Assembly (NCBI GenBank): GCA_903901905.1
Contig: CAIUSQ010000310.1
Span: 1-8,557 of the forward strand
DNA from: an uncultured Actinomycetes bacterium
GTDB lineage: Bacteria; Actinomycetota; Actinomycetes; Nanopelagicales; Nanopelagicaceae
Length of the DNA: 8,557 nt
Reading direction: 5' to 3'
Positions 1 through 6,389 of this stretch are shown piece after piece (position 1 is the stretch's first letter; each line of letters opens with the position of its first letter). A program made the translations under genes and the position numbers. The notes below the pieces were generated by a model. It searched no databases and was not told the DNA's origin. It saw only the letters and a program-made list of their open reading frames with translations.

Positions 1-219
1 GAACAACCAAAAATTATTGTCGTTAATGCCGCAGTTCCACGATCTTGGCTTGCAGATAATAATGCGTTGATTAAAAAATATGCTGACCTCTACTCTGCAC
101 TTTTAGTAGATTGGGAAAGTATTTCTACAAATCATCCTGAGTACTTCGCACCCGATGGTGTTCACCTAGTTCCAGCTGGTGCTCGGGCATATGTTGATGC
201 AATATCTGCATTACTTTAA
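1..219 (+). CDS. C-terminal end of an SGNH-hydrolase-like protein (5' truncated by window edge)
   Basis: Frame 1 is open from the first base to a TAA at 217-219, giving 72 visible residues. The segment includes IIVVNAAVPRSW, then a VDWES stretch, then PDGVHLVPAGARAY. The DGVH motif (visible residues 52-55) followed by P-x-GA resembles the last catalytic block (Asp-x-x-His) of SGNH/GDSL hydrolases. This block also ends the extracellular domain of OatA-type acyltransferase-3 fusion proteins, which O-acetylate cell-wall or surface polysaccharides. The likely role is therefore esterase or acyl transfer at the cell surface. The nucleophile Ser block and any membrane domain lie outside the window, so the enzyme class cannot be fixed. 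The gene converges on the minus-strand operon and shares the palindromic terminator that starts 17 bases after its stop. Confidence 0.65.
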   Translation, partial: EQPKIIVVNAAVPRSWLADNNALIKKYADLYSALLVDWESISTNHPEYFAPDGVHLVPAGARAYVDAISALL

Positions 220-236
220 ATCTAATTTTTGACAAA

Positions 237-268
237 AAAATTCTCCCACCAATTGGTGGGAGAATTTT
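237..268. terminator. Bidirectional Rho-independent terminator between convergent genes
   Basis: This is a perfect 32-base palindrome. The core arms ATTCTCCCACC (240-250) and GGTGGGAGAAT (255-265) flank the centre AATT, and A4/T4 extend both ends. The plus transcript ending at 219 would form the hairpin followed by a short U run (265-268). On the minus strand the seven A's at 234-240 become a U tract after the hairpin, so termination should be stronger for the minus-strand operon. The position, between two convergent stop codons at 219 and 283, fits shared termination. Confidence 0.88.
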
Positions 269-282
269 CTAGATTAAATTAC

Positions 283-1083
283 TTACTTGAACTCTCCAGG
301 TATTCCGAAGACAGTTGCAGAAGCAACTTGTCCATCAGAATAAACAGATGAAACACGGAACTGCGTCCACCCTGTACTTCCTGATTTAGTAACTTCCTGG
401 CTCAATTGGTCGGCTGGTACCTCAGCAATAGCTGACCAGTCCCCTGCTCCGTTTGCACGAGTCTCAACTTTAAATCCAGTTAAGCCATCCACTGCTGTTG
501 GAGTAACCCAACGGAGCAATAGACCAGTTGCGCGAGGAAGTGCAACAAACTTTGTTGGTGCTTCAACGGCACTAACGGCAGCTCCACTTGTCTCTGTTGG
601 AGTTGGTGTTGCTGACTCCGTCGGCATAGCAGATTCTGTTGGAGTCGGCGCTGCATCATTATCTGATTTTGATGAGTTTGCCCAAACTATTGCAGCAAGT
701 GCAACGATTCCAATTATGACAATCCAAACGGTATTTGCCGATGTTGATTGCTTTGGCTTTGCAACAGGCTTTGAGGTAAATGTTGCGGAAGGAGCATCTA
801 CACGAGGCGCAGTTCTTGCTGATGAGATTGGTACTGGTGGAACTGAATATCGACTTGCACTCTTTCTTGCGGCTGACTTCTTGGTTGTTGATTTCTTTGT
901 AGCGCGCTTTGCAGGTGCTTTCTTGGTGGCTTTCTTAGTAGCTTTCTTTGCGGTCTTTTTAACCGCGCTCTTCTTTGCTACAGATTTCTTAGCTGTCTTC
1001 TTTTTAGCAGCTGATTTTTTTACTGCAGACTTCTTAACTGATGATTTCTTAGCAGTTTTTTTTGCGGTCTTCTTAACGGCCAC
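283..1083 (-). CDS. Membrane protein with histone-H1-like lysine-rich N-tail and C-terminal Fn3-like domain
   Basis: The protein has 266 residues. Residues 1-80 are a Lys/Ala/Ser/Thr tail with about 30 Lys in the first 70 residues, set as KK pairs every 4-5 residues, and no Asp or Glu before D96. Residues 81-117 form a Pro/Ser-rich stretch. Residues 118-136 are one hydrophobic helix (VWIVIIGIVALAAIVWA). Residues 140-168 form an acidic Pro/Thr/Glu linker, and about 174-263 look like a fibronectin-III-type beta domain. The charge pattern predicts the tail in the cytoplasm and the Fn3-like domain outside. The tail resembles eukaryotic H1 and the C-terminal tail of mycobacterial HupB, so DNA, RNA or acidic-lipid binding is plausible, but this is inference. 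The start is GTG with AAGGAG five bases upstream. It is the last gene of the minus-strand run, 55 bases after rdgB. Function is unknown. Confidence 0.85.
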   Translation of the reverse strand: MAVKKTAKKTAKKSSVKKSAVKKSAAKKKTAKKSVAKKSAVKKTAKKATKKATKKAPAKRATKKSTTKKSAARKSASRYSVPPVPISSARTAPRVDAPSATFTSKPVAKPKQSTSANTVWIVIIGIVALAAIVWANSSKSDNDAAPTPTESAMPTESATPTPTETSGAAVSAVEAPTKFVALPRATGLLLRWVTPTAVDGLTGFKVETRANGAGDWSAIAEVPADQLSQEVTKSGSTGWTQFRVSSVYSDGQVASATVFGIPGEFK

Positions 1084-1088
1084 GGTAA

Positions 1089-1094
1089 CTCCTT
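1089..1094 (-). promoter_or_regulatory. Shine-Dalgarno that fixes the GTG start of the histone-like gene
   Basis: On the minus strand AAGGAG lies five bases (TTACC) before the GTG at 1083-1081. It is a near-perfect ribosome binding site at good spacing and supports the non-ATG start. Confidence 0.75.
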
Positions 1095-1113
1095 GGATTG
1101 TATGTTGTGCGTA

Positions 1114-1119
1114 AATATA
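1114..1119 (-). promoter_or_regulatory. Possible -10 element for the histone-like gene
   Basis: The minus strand reads TATATT in the 55-base gap after rdgB, a 5/6 match to TATAAT. Transcription would start near 1107, leaving a leader of about 23 bases that contains the AAGGAG site. I see no good -35 at 15-18 bases spacing, and no terminator in the gap, so read-through from rdgB is equally possible. Confidence 0.3.
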
Positions 1120-1138
1120 GCTATTTGATAGGTAAAGG

Positions 1139-1756
1139 TTACCGTAGGGTGGCTATCAATCGAATCACATGAGGTGCGATTGAACGGAGTGATTTTCCGC
1201 GGTGGCTGACTAAATCCTTCTCTTCTGCGCTCATTTGTGCACTTGAAATAGCAAGGCCCTTCGGCTGAAAGATAGGGTCGTAGCCAAATCCATTTGTGCC
1301 TGCGGCTGAACGCAAAATGGATCCATCAAACCTACCTTCGGACACATGCTCACGGCCATCGGGTAAAACCAATGAGGCCACACAAAGAAAATGTGCTCCT
1401 CGTTTTTCTACTGGGACATCTTTTAACTGTTCAAGAACCTTCTCCAGATTTGCTTGATCATCTCCGTGTTTACCTGCCCAACGTGCAGAGAAAATTCCAG
1501 GTGCACCACCGAGCGCATCAATGCATAAACCCGAATCATCGGCAATAGCTGGAAGCCCTGTTGCAGCAGATGTATAGCGCGCTTTTAGAAGTGAGTTCTC
1601 CTCAAAAGTAGAACCTGTTTCTTCAACATCAGTTAAATCTGGAAACTGATCTACGCTGATGAGTTCAACTGCTCCAGGGGCGATCTCTTCAAGTATTCGT
1701 CGAAACTCGATGATTTTTCCTGAGTTGCGAGTAGCCAGAACAAGTTTCTGTGACAT
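1139..1756 (-). CDS. rdgB: RdgB/HAM1 family non-canonical purine NTP pyrophosphatase
   Basis: This 205-residue protein hydrolyses dITP, XTP and ITP to the monophosphate plus pyrophosphate, keeping deaminated purines out of DNA and RNA in the cytosol. Family landmarks are all present in order: ATRNSGK at residues 8-14 (substrate-binding TxNxxK type), EETGSTFEEN (45-54), ADDSGL (72-77, with the presumed catalytic Asp at 74), GAPGIFSARW (84-93), GFGYDPIF (156-163) and SHRGKSLR (184-191). Length is normal for the family. The ATG at 1756-1754 shares one base with the rph stop (TAATG), so translation is probably coupled; no good Shine-Dalgarno is seen close to the start. rph-rdgB adjacency is common in bacteria and matches Rv1340-Rv1341 in M. 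tuberculosis. The reading frame is intact. Confidence 0.95.
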   Translation of the reverse strand: MSQKLVLATRNSGKIIEFRRILEEIAPGAVELISVDQFPDLTDVEETGSTFEENSLLKARYTSAATGLPAIADDSGLCIDALGGAPGIFSARWAGKHGDDQANLEKVLEQLKDVPVEKRGAHFLCVASLVLPDGREHVSEGRFDGSILRSAAGTNGFGYDPIFQPKGLAISSAQMSAEEKDLVSHRGKSLRSIAPHVIRLIATLR

Positions 1757-2481
1757 TAAAGTTTAAGTGCAGCCTTTTGCATTGCAGTTAATGTCTTGCA
1801 GCCATCAACTGCCAAGTCAAGTAATTGATTGAGAAGCGCCCGATCAAATGGTTCACCTTCTGCAGTACCTTGAACTTCAATGAAGCGCCCATCTCCTGCG
1901 ACCACAACATTCATATCAGTTCCTGCACGAACATCTTCTTCGTAGCACAGATCCAACATAGGTTTTCCATCAATTATTCCAACACTAACCGCGGCAACAG
2001 TGTCGTTGAGTGGCTTTGCGTTTTCCTTGATGTGGCCTTGTGACTTTGCCCAATTTATTGCATCTTCAAGTGCCACATACGCACCAGTTATTGCTGCGGT
2101 ACGTGTTCCTCCATCGGCCTGCAAAACATCACAATCAATAACAATAGTATTTTCACCAAGCTCTTTCATATTTACAACCGCTCGAAGTGATCGACCAACT
2201 AAACGAGAAATTTCTTGCGTACGGCCACCGAGTTTTCCTTTCACGCTTTCACGATCGGAACGTGTGTGTGTTGCGCGGGGTAACATCGAGTACTCAGAAG
2301 TAACCCAACCATTGCCACTATCTTTTAGCCAACGAGGAACTCCTGGTGAAAAAGATGCAACACATAGGACTCGAGTTTTCCCAAATTCAACTAGAACTGA
2401 ACCCTCTGCATGATCTAACCAGCCACGTGTGAATTTAATTTCTCTTAAGTCATTTACCGCGCGACCATCATTGCGTGACAT
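1756..2481 (-). CDS. rph: Ribonuclease PH
   Basis: This 241-residue phosphorolytic 3'-5' exoribonuclease trims tRNA 3' ends, using phosphate and releasing nucleoside diphosphates; the family forms hexameric rings. The N-terminus ([20 protein letters not shown]) is typical. [16 protein letters not shown] (85-100) carries R87, and DGGTRTA (123-129) carries the GTR phosphate-binding motif with R127. The acidic residues D177, D183 and D189 in the [16 protein letters not shown] segment fit the catalytic/metal region. Length is full and there are no frame breaks. The start ATG has AAAAGGAG six bases upstream. It lies 31 bases after murI and overlaps rdgB by one base. In M. tuberculosis a metallo-beta-lactamase-fold gene (Rv1339) separates murI from rph; here it is absent. 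Confidence 0.96.
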   Translation of the reverse strand: MSRNDGRAVNDLREIKFTRGWLDHAEGSVLVEFGKTRVLCVASFSPGVPRWLKDSGNGWVTSEYSMLPRATHTRSDRESVKGKLGGRTQEISRLVGRSLRAVVNMKELGENTIVIDCDVLQADGGTRTAAITGAYVALEDAINWAKSQGHIKENAKPLNDTVAAVSVGIIDGKPMLDLCYEEDVRAGTDMNVVVAGDGRFIEVQGTAEGEPFDRALLNQLLDLAVDGCKTLTAMQKAALKL

Positions 2482-2487
2482 GTAAGG

Positions 2488-2495
2488 CTCCTTTT
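2488..2495 (-). promoter_or_regulatory. Strong Shine-Dalgarno of rph
   Basis: The minus strand reads AAAAGGAG, six bases before the rph ATG. It is the longest ribosome binding site in the operon and suggests that rph starts translation independently of murI. Confidence 0.75.
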
Positions 2496-2512
2496 AGGTT
2501 GAGTACTATTAA

Positions 2513-3310
2513 TTACAGAGATTGATGTTCGACTTTAGTAACTTCAGGCCCTAGGAAACGTCGTGCCAAGGTTTCGAATGCCTTTGCATCACCGGTTGCT
2601 AAGAATCTATGTGTTGGTGCCACATCAGTTTGAGACCTCAATGCATTGTTTTCAACTAATGTTCGATACAAATCTTTTGCTGTTTCTTCTGCGCTCGAAA
2701 CCAATGTAACGTTTTCACCCATAACGTATGAGATAACTCCAGTTAACAATGGATAGTGCGTGCATCCCAAAACTAAAGTATCTACTTGAGATTTCATGAT
2801 TGGCTCTAAGTATTTCTGGGCAACTTTAGTGATCGCTTCACCTGATGTTTCGCCCCGTTCCACAAATTCCACAAAAAGAGGGCAAGCTGCAGAAGTGATC
2901 TGCAACTGAGGGGCTGCGGCGAATGCATCTAAATAGGCTTTTGAATCAATTGTTGCCTGGGTGCCAATTACTCCGATTCGTCCATAACGAGTAGCTGCAA
3001 CTGCTCTTCGAACTGCAGGCTGAATCACTTCAATTACAGGAATCGAATAACGCTCACGGGCATCGCGTAACATTGCAGCAGATGCTGTATTGCATGCAAT
3101 CACTATTGCCTTCACTCCTTGATCAATCAAAAAATCCATAGTCTCAAGAGCAAACTCGCGAACTTCAGAGAGTGGACGTGGTCCATAAGGTCCGCGGGCC
3201 GTATCACCAATGTAAAGAGTGGACTCATTTGGTAACTGATCTAAGACAGCCCGTGCAACTGTGAGTCCACCGACTCCCGAATCAAAAATTCCAATTGCAG
3301 CATCACTCAC
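2513..3310 (-). CDS. murI: Glutamate racemase
   Basis: This 265-residue cofactor-independent cytosolic enzyme interconverts L- and D-glutamate, supplying D-Glu for peptidoglycan. [11 protein letters not shown] (8-18) holds the D10-S11 pair, GDTARGPYG (35-43) is the next conserved block, CNTAS (73-77) gives the first catalytic Cys (C73), and GCTHYPLL (182-189) gives the second (C183) with the adjacent H185. Both cysteines are needed for the two-base mechanism, so the enzyme should be active. The start is GTG (3310-3308). The minus-strand sequence AAGGTAGG eight bases upstream is a modest ribosome binding site, and no in-frame ATG fits the family N-terminus better. It follows DUF2017 by 27 bases and precedes rph by 31, in the same order as in mycobacteria. 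Confidence 0.96.
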   Translation of the reverse strand: MSDAAIGIFDSGVGGLTVARAVLDQLPNESTLYIGDTARGPYGPRPLSEVREFALETMDFLIDQGVKAIVIACNTASAAMLRDARERYSIPVIEVIQPAVRRAVAATRYGRIGVIGTQATIDSKAYLDAFAAAPQLQITSAACPLFVEFVERGETSGEAITKVAQKYLEPIMKSQVDTLVLGCTHYPLLTGVISYVMGENVTLVSSAEETAKDLYRTLVENNALRSQTDVAPTHRFLATGDAKAFETLARRFLGPEVTKVEHQSL

Positions 3311-3337
3311 AGGGCTAGCCTACCTTGAACTTTATAA

Positions 3338-3901
3338 CTATTGGGATCCATTCATTACTACTTCAAGCAAACTTTCTTGAAGCCAGCCAAGCCAGCTATA
3401 CACAGCATAAACACCATGCATTGGGTCATCAGGTGCTAATAGTTGCAATTCCTCTGGCGAGTTTTCTTCAACTTTTAATCTAACGCCCAAAGCTAATCGA
3501 ACATCATTTATTGCACCGAGCCAATCATTGGCTCCATCACGATCTATTTCGACTACACCATCAATTGCGGCTATTAAATTTGATCTCATAGCCATTGCAT
3601 GTCCTTGTTTTTTCTGCCTCAAAGTTGATTCTGTATATCTTCGAAATTCAGAGGCATCAACTTGATCTGCATATGCATTTGGTAGTAGACGTAACAAAAC
3701 TTCATCTTCAGGTGGAGTGTCATGTGAAGTAATTCCAACCATCGCAGCCAATGGATCATCACTCTGGTGATCGATACGTTCTGCCAAAAGTTCGATGATT
3801 TGTTCTGAAAGATTTGTTAAAACTTCACGCTCAGATTCAGAAAAATTAGCGATAAATGCATTATCTCCATGAGGATAAAAACCCTTTTGGAGCTCAGACA
3901 T
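3338..3901 (-). CDS. DUF2017 family protein (partner gene of clpS)
   Basis: This 187-residue, mostly helical, soluble protein has no signal peptide or membrane segment. It matches the actinobacterial DUF2017 family by context and by features such as PPEDEVLLRLLPNAY (about 63-77), SEFRRYTESTLRQKK (about 83-97) and a C-terminal YSWLGWLQESLLE helix (about 167-179). The family is regularly encoded directly after clpS in actinobacteria (Rv1332 next to Rv1331), which suggests a link to Clp proteolysis, but no activity is established to my knowledge. I chose ATG 3901-3899, which overlaps the clpS stop by one base (TAATG) and has GGAG ten bases upstream. An in-frame GTG at 3934 would add 11 residues lying inside clpS and is less likely. 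Confidence 0.85.
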   Translation of the reverse strand: MSELQKGFYPHGDNAFIANFSESEREVLTNLSEQIIELLAERIDHQSDDPLAAMVGITSHDTPPEDEVLLRLLPNAYADQVDASEFRRYTESTLRQKKQGHAMAMRSNLIAAIDGVVEIDRDGANDWLGAINDVRLALGVRLKVEENSPEELQLLAPDDPMHGVYAVYSWLGWLQESLLEVVMNGSQ

Positions 3902-4194
3902 TACTGTTGATCTCCACGTTGAAGAGTTGCCCACAATCCAAATTCATGAATTCGAGCTACGTCGCGTTCCATTTCTTCACGGCTACCAGTTGAAACTACG
4001 GCCTTGCCCTCCGTGTGAATTTTCATCATTAGTTCAGTAGCTTTTTCTTTACTAAAGCCAAAAAGCTCCATCAGTACATAAGTAACATATGTCATTAAAT
4101 TTACAGGGTCATCCCAAACAATAGTTATCCAGGGAACATCGCCACTAAAAATTGCCCGAAGTTCTTCTTCAACTTTTTCGTTAACTTTAACCAT
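3901..4194 (-). CDS. clpS: ATP-dependent Clp protease adaptor ClpS
   Basis: This 97-residue adaptor binds proteins with destabilising N-terminal residues (N-degrons) and delivers them to ClpC/ClpA-ClpP. The core [18 protein letters not shown] (about 24-41) has the acidic pair D28-D29 that contacts the substrate alpha-amino group, and [10 protein letters not shown] (58-67) carries H60, which corresponds to the conserved binding-pocket His. The C-terminal [19 protein letters not shown] is typical of actinobacterial ClpS. The N-terminal extension of about 20 residues is the usual flexible arm. No Shine-Dalgarno precedes the ATG. A consensus-like promoter inside the preceding GH18 gene would start the mRNA about 3 bases before the ATG. 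It follows the GH18 stop by two bases. Confidence 0.95.
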   Translation of the reverse strand: MVKVNEKVEEELRAIFSGDVPWITIVWDDPVNLMTYVTYVLMELFGFSKEKATELMMKIHTEGKAVVSTGSREEMERDVARIHEFGLWATLQRGDQQ

Positions 4195-4196
4195 AG

Positions 4197-6071
4197 CTAT
4201 CGAATTATAATCGCAAAGGTTTCAGATGTAACTTCGCTGCCAACTTGCACACGCATAGTCTGGATGCCTCGATTATTTTCAACCGCGCTGAATGTGAATA
4301 CACCGTTTGCGTCCGAAGCTACGGCTACTCCGACATTTTGCCATTTTCCATTATTGCTCTTTTGTAGAACTGCGGATTTGCCAAGAACTTGAGGAAGAAT
4401 TTGTGCCTTTATCGTGAAGGCCACAGCCCTTGAAGCAGAGTTTGGTCTGTCAATAAGAAGTTTGCTCTTTACGGCAACAACCTGCTCAGCAGTAATTGAT
4501 TCTGTACGTTCCCAAGTAGCAAGTGTTGTCAATCGGATTCCAGCAGAACTTGCCAAAGTTATCGGCACATTTACTGATCCATTTGTATCAGTCACTAACT
4601 CTGCAACTTTTGTCCAAACTCCTCCACGGTTAATCTCTAGCGCAACAGAGAGACCAGCAATTGGGGACTTATCTTTTAGTGTAAATAATCCACTTACCTT
4701 GAATTGATCAGCATAGTTAATTGAACCCTGAGTAACTCCGGATAAATTCATCGTTGAGACCACAATGTCTGGTGCCATTGCCAGTGCAGCATTTCTCATC
4801 TCTGTAGTTGACGCCTCATCTTGCATTCCAAGTGTCCAAAGTGCAGCACCACCAAGTCTGTACTTTGCGACTAATGCCATTCTTTCGGCGTAACTGCGGG
4901 AATTTTGATACCAAACAGTGCGACTAACGTTACATGATGTTGATGCACCAGTAGTAGTTAATCCATTAAAAGTTTGTGTGTATGAATACGTTGCTTCACT
5001 TACGCTTTCATCAAATCTGGGAGTAGCGTTATCAATTGCAATTTTTCTTTCGGCATTGATCATCAAAAATATTGCAGCCTCAGCTCCTGCTTTAAGTCCA
5101 GGTGGTGCAGAGACTGGACATTTTCCCTGTACCGCTGTAATCCAATCTCTGCCATATCCAGGTAAACCGACGTAAACTTTTGATGAAGGCATAATACTGA
5201 TCGCATATCGAATAGTTTTATCAACCCATGCGATAGGTGCATTCGGTCCCGGTTTTGCCACAGAGTAGTCATACGTCATTATACGTAATCGATCAATGCT
5301 ACTTGCAATATCAGCCCAAGCATAAACAAAGTAACCTTTTTGTTTTTCACTTGGATTATAAAGATAAGGAGTTGTTATAGATAGAATTTTCTTGTTAGCG
5401 TGCATGGCAATACTTAACTCTTTAACAAATGCGACCCAAAGAGGAGCAGTTCGAGTCCAAGTTGAACTTCCATCTACAAAAGCAAAACCTTCATAATCTA
5501 AATCAATTCCATCAAATCCATTGACATTAACCAAGTTAACTATTGAATTAACAATTGTGGTTCGAGTTGTTGGATTGGCTAAATATCCCGCCAATACCAG
5601 TTTGGCTGTGCCATCAGTCATTGTCGGAATTATTTGCATACCGGCACGACGCATTAAACAAACAGTGTCAGCCATTGGCCAAGATGGATTCCCCGTATTG
5701 TAATCATTTCGAATTACCGTCGGGCTCTTTAGGGAGAACCAAAACGGTAGAACTTCTTTCATTAAATCTTTGTTTTTAAAAAGAAACGAATTCTCAATTA
5801 ATGCATTCTCTGTCGGGCCATACTGCGATGCATCGCATACCGCTGGTTGACTTACTCCTGTTGAAATTGCTGGCGTAAGTTTTCTAACTCGAGGCAAAAT
5901 ACGATCTATCGACCAGTAGGGAAACCAACCAGTAACTATTTTGCGAGGCTCTTTATTACTTGCCGACGCTGTTTGAACTGCACTTGGAACAACTAAACCA
6001 AGTAAAATTGTGAGCACAACTAGAAGTGAAGTTGTCTTGCTCTTCTTATTCTTCTTACTTGATTTGCTCAT
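4197..6071 (-). CDS. Secreted GH18 family glycoside hydrolase with C-terminal beta-sandwich-like repeats
   Basis: This is a 624-residue exported protein. Residues 1-37 form a signal peptide: a Lys-rich start, a hydrophobic core at about 15-30, and likely cleavage after A35-S-A37. The GH18 barrel spans about 43-435, starting VTGWFPYW. Its signature [10 protein letters not shown] (185-194) has D187, D190, D192 and proposed acid/base E194, followed by IMTYDY (264-269), [10 protein letters not shown] (301-310) and GGAALWTLG (407-415). This layout resembles YaaH/SleL-type peptidoglycan or cortex hydrolases more than classical chitinases, though substrate choice is inference. Residues 440-535 and 536-624 look like two Ig-like beta repeats and may bind wall polymers. 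Four cysteines (79, 138, 318, 380) could form disulfides outside the cell. The ATG overlaps the DUF3039 stop (ATGA), implying coupling; no Shine-Dalgarno is seen. Confidence 0.93.
   Translation of the reverse strand: MSKSSKKNKKSKTTSLLVVLTILLGLVVPSAVQTASASNKEPRKIVTGWFPYWSIDRILPRVRKLTPAISTGVSQPAVCDASQYGPTENALIENSFLFKNKDLMKEVLPFWFSLKSPTVIRNDYNTGNPSWPMADTVCLMRRAGMQIIPTMTDGTAKLVLAGYLANPTTRTTIVNSIVNLVNVNGFDGIDLDYEGFAFVDGSSTWTRTAPLWVAFVKELSIAMHANKKILSITTPYLYNPSEKQKGYFVYAWADIASSIDRLRIMTYDYSVAKPGPNAPIAWVDKTIRYAISIMPSSKVYVGLPGYGRDWITAVQGKCPVSAPPGLKAGAEAAIFLMINAERKIAIDNATPRFDESVSEATYSYTQTFNGLTTTGASTSCNVSRTVWYQNSRSYAERMALVAKYRLGGAALWTLGMQDEASTTEMRNAALAMAPDIVVSTMNLSGVTQGSINYADQFKVSGLFTLKDKSPIAGLSVALEINRGGVWTKVAELVTDTNGSVNVPITLASSAGIRLTTLATWERTESITAEQVVAVKSKLLIDRPNSASRAVAFTIKAQILPQVLGKSAVLQKSNNGKWQNVGVAVASDANGVFTFSAVENNRGIQTMRVQVGSEVTSETFAIIIR
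4204..4232 (-). promoter_or_regulatory. Promoter for clpS inside the GH18 3' end
   Basis: On the minus strand GTTACA (4232-4227, 4/6 match to TTGACA) and TATAAT (4209-4204, perfect -10) are separated by 17 bases. Transcription would begin near 4197, giving a leader of about three bases before the clpS ATG at 4194. The -10 lies within the last codons of the GH18 gene. The lack of a Shine-Dalgarno before clpS fits this reading. Confidence 0.6.
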
Positions 6072-6337
6072 TTATCGTTAGGCGCTGGTTTCAAGCCTGC
6101 AAAAATCTCCTTGCAGGTTGGACAAATTGGATATTTTTCTGGATCCCTACTCGGTATCCACTTCTTTCCACACAAAGCCTTTACTGCTTTTCCGGTTACA
6201 GCTGACTCCACTATCTTCTCTTTTTTTACATAGTGTGAAAACCGGTCATGTCCGCCATCATCTTCTTCTAAATCCATAGATGGGCGTGTTAGAAGATCGG
6301 TATCGTCCTCTAATCCTATTTTTTTAAAGATTCCCAT
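6068..6337 (-). CDS. DUF3039 family zinc-ribbon-like small protein
   Basis: This 89-residue acidic cytosolic protein belongs to DUF3039, a family I know mainly from Actinobacteria. The conserved part runs from about 28 to 78: GGHDRFSHYV, ESAVTGKAVKALCGKKW, PSRDPEKYPICPTCKEI. Cysteines C56, C72 and C75, with H30 or H35 as possible fourth ligand, suggest zinc binding. Function is unknown; the alternating polar sequence shows no enzyme motif. It is the first gene of the minus-strand run and overlaps GH18 by four bases. No Shine-Dalgarno lies before the ATG (the upstream sequence is ATCAACCTC), so it may be read from a very short leader. The start is supported by a typical family length and by the argF promoter region directly upstream. 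Confidence 0.88.
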   Translation of the reverse strand: MGIFKKIGLEDDTDLLTRPSMDLEEDDGGHDRFSHYVKKEKIVESAVTGKAVKALCGKKWIPSRDPEKYPICPTCKEIFAGLKPAPNDK

Positions 6338-6341
6338 GAGG

Positions 6342-6368
6342 TTGATAAGGATACCTTCGAGTAGTCAA
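6342..6368 (-). promoter_or_regulatory. Candidate promoter for the DUF3039-GH18 operon
   Basis: The minus strand has TTGACT (6368-6363), a 5/6 match to the -35 consensus. Two -10 candidates follow: TATCAA (6347-6342, spacing 15) and TATCCT (6353-6348, spacing only 9, but it fits the looser TAnnnT form). Either would put the 5' end within a few bases of the ATG at 6337. A promoter must lie in this 52-base gap, unless transcription enters from elsewhere, but its exact elements are uncertain. Confidence 0.4.
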
Positions 6369-6374
6369 AACTAC
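6361..6374. repeat. Small inverted repeat in the divergent promoter region
   Basis: GTAGT (6361-6365) and ACTAC (6370-6374) flank CAAA. The repeat overlaps the candidate -35 of the minus-strand operon and sits just upstream of the argF -10, a place where an operator would control both directions. Arms of five bases can occur by chance, so this is only a candidate. Confidence 0.25.
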
Positions 6375-6377
6375 GGG

Positions 6378-6383
6378 TAGAAT
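6378..6383 (+). promoter_or_regulatory. -10 element of a leaderless argF promoter
   Basis: TAGAAT (5/6 match to TATAAT) is followed by exactly six bases (TCACCA) and then the argF ATG. That spacing puts the expected transcription start on the A of the ATG. No Shine-Dalgarno is present. The position 17 bases upstream (CTTCGA) is a poor -35. Confidence 0.6.
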
Positions 6384-6389
6384 TCACCA

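Noticed and set aside
874..1080. CRISPR-like or satellite DNA repeat in the lysine-tail region
   Set aside because: The periodicity is in the protein (KK every 4-5 residues). The DNA units vary in length and sequence, with no constant repeat-spacer pattern.
1097..1102. TACAAT on the minus strand as the -10 of the histone-like gene
   Set aside because: It would start transcription inside the AAGGAG ribosome binding site that the GTG start appears to use.
716..1114. Plus-strand open frame of 132 codons rich in Phe, Leu and Val, resembling a membrane protein
   Set aside because: It is the antisense reading of the lysine repeats (AAG/AAA become CTT/TTT). No family motif is seen, and it lies opposite a gene with a good ribosome binding site.
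2000..2413. Plus-strand open frame of 137 codons opposite rph
   Set aside because: It lies fully inside the conserved rph gene, has no recognisable motif, and its composition fits the antisense of RNase PH.
3311..3337. Separate promoter for murI (TATAAA, or TAGGCT six bases before the GTG)
   Set aside because: TAGGCT is a poor -10, and a modest Shine-Dalgarno (AAGGTAGG) sits at the right distance from GTG. There is no convincing -35, so read-through from DUF2017 is simpler.
3902..3934. Upstream GTG start for DUF2017 adding 11 residues
   Set aside because: The ATG at 3901 forms the TAATG overlap with clpS, as in two other junctions here, and the extra residues merely run inside clpS.
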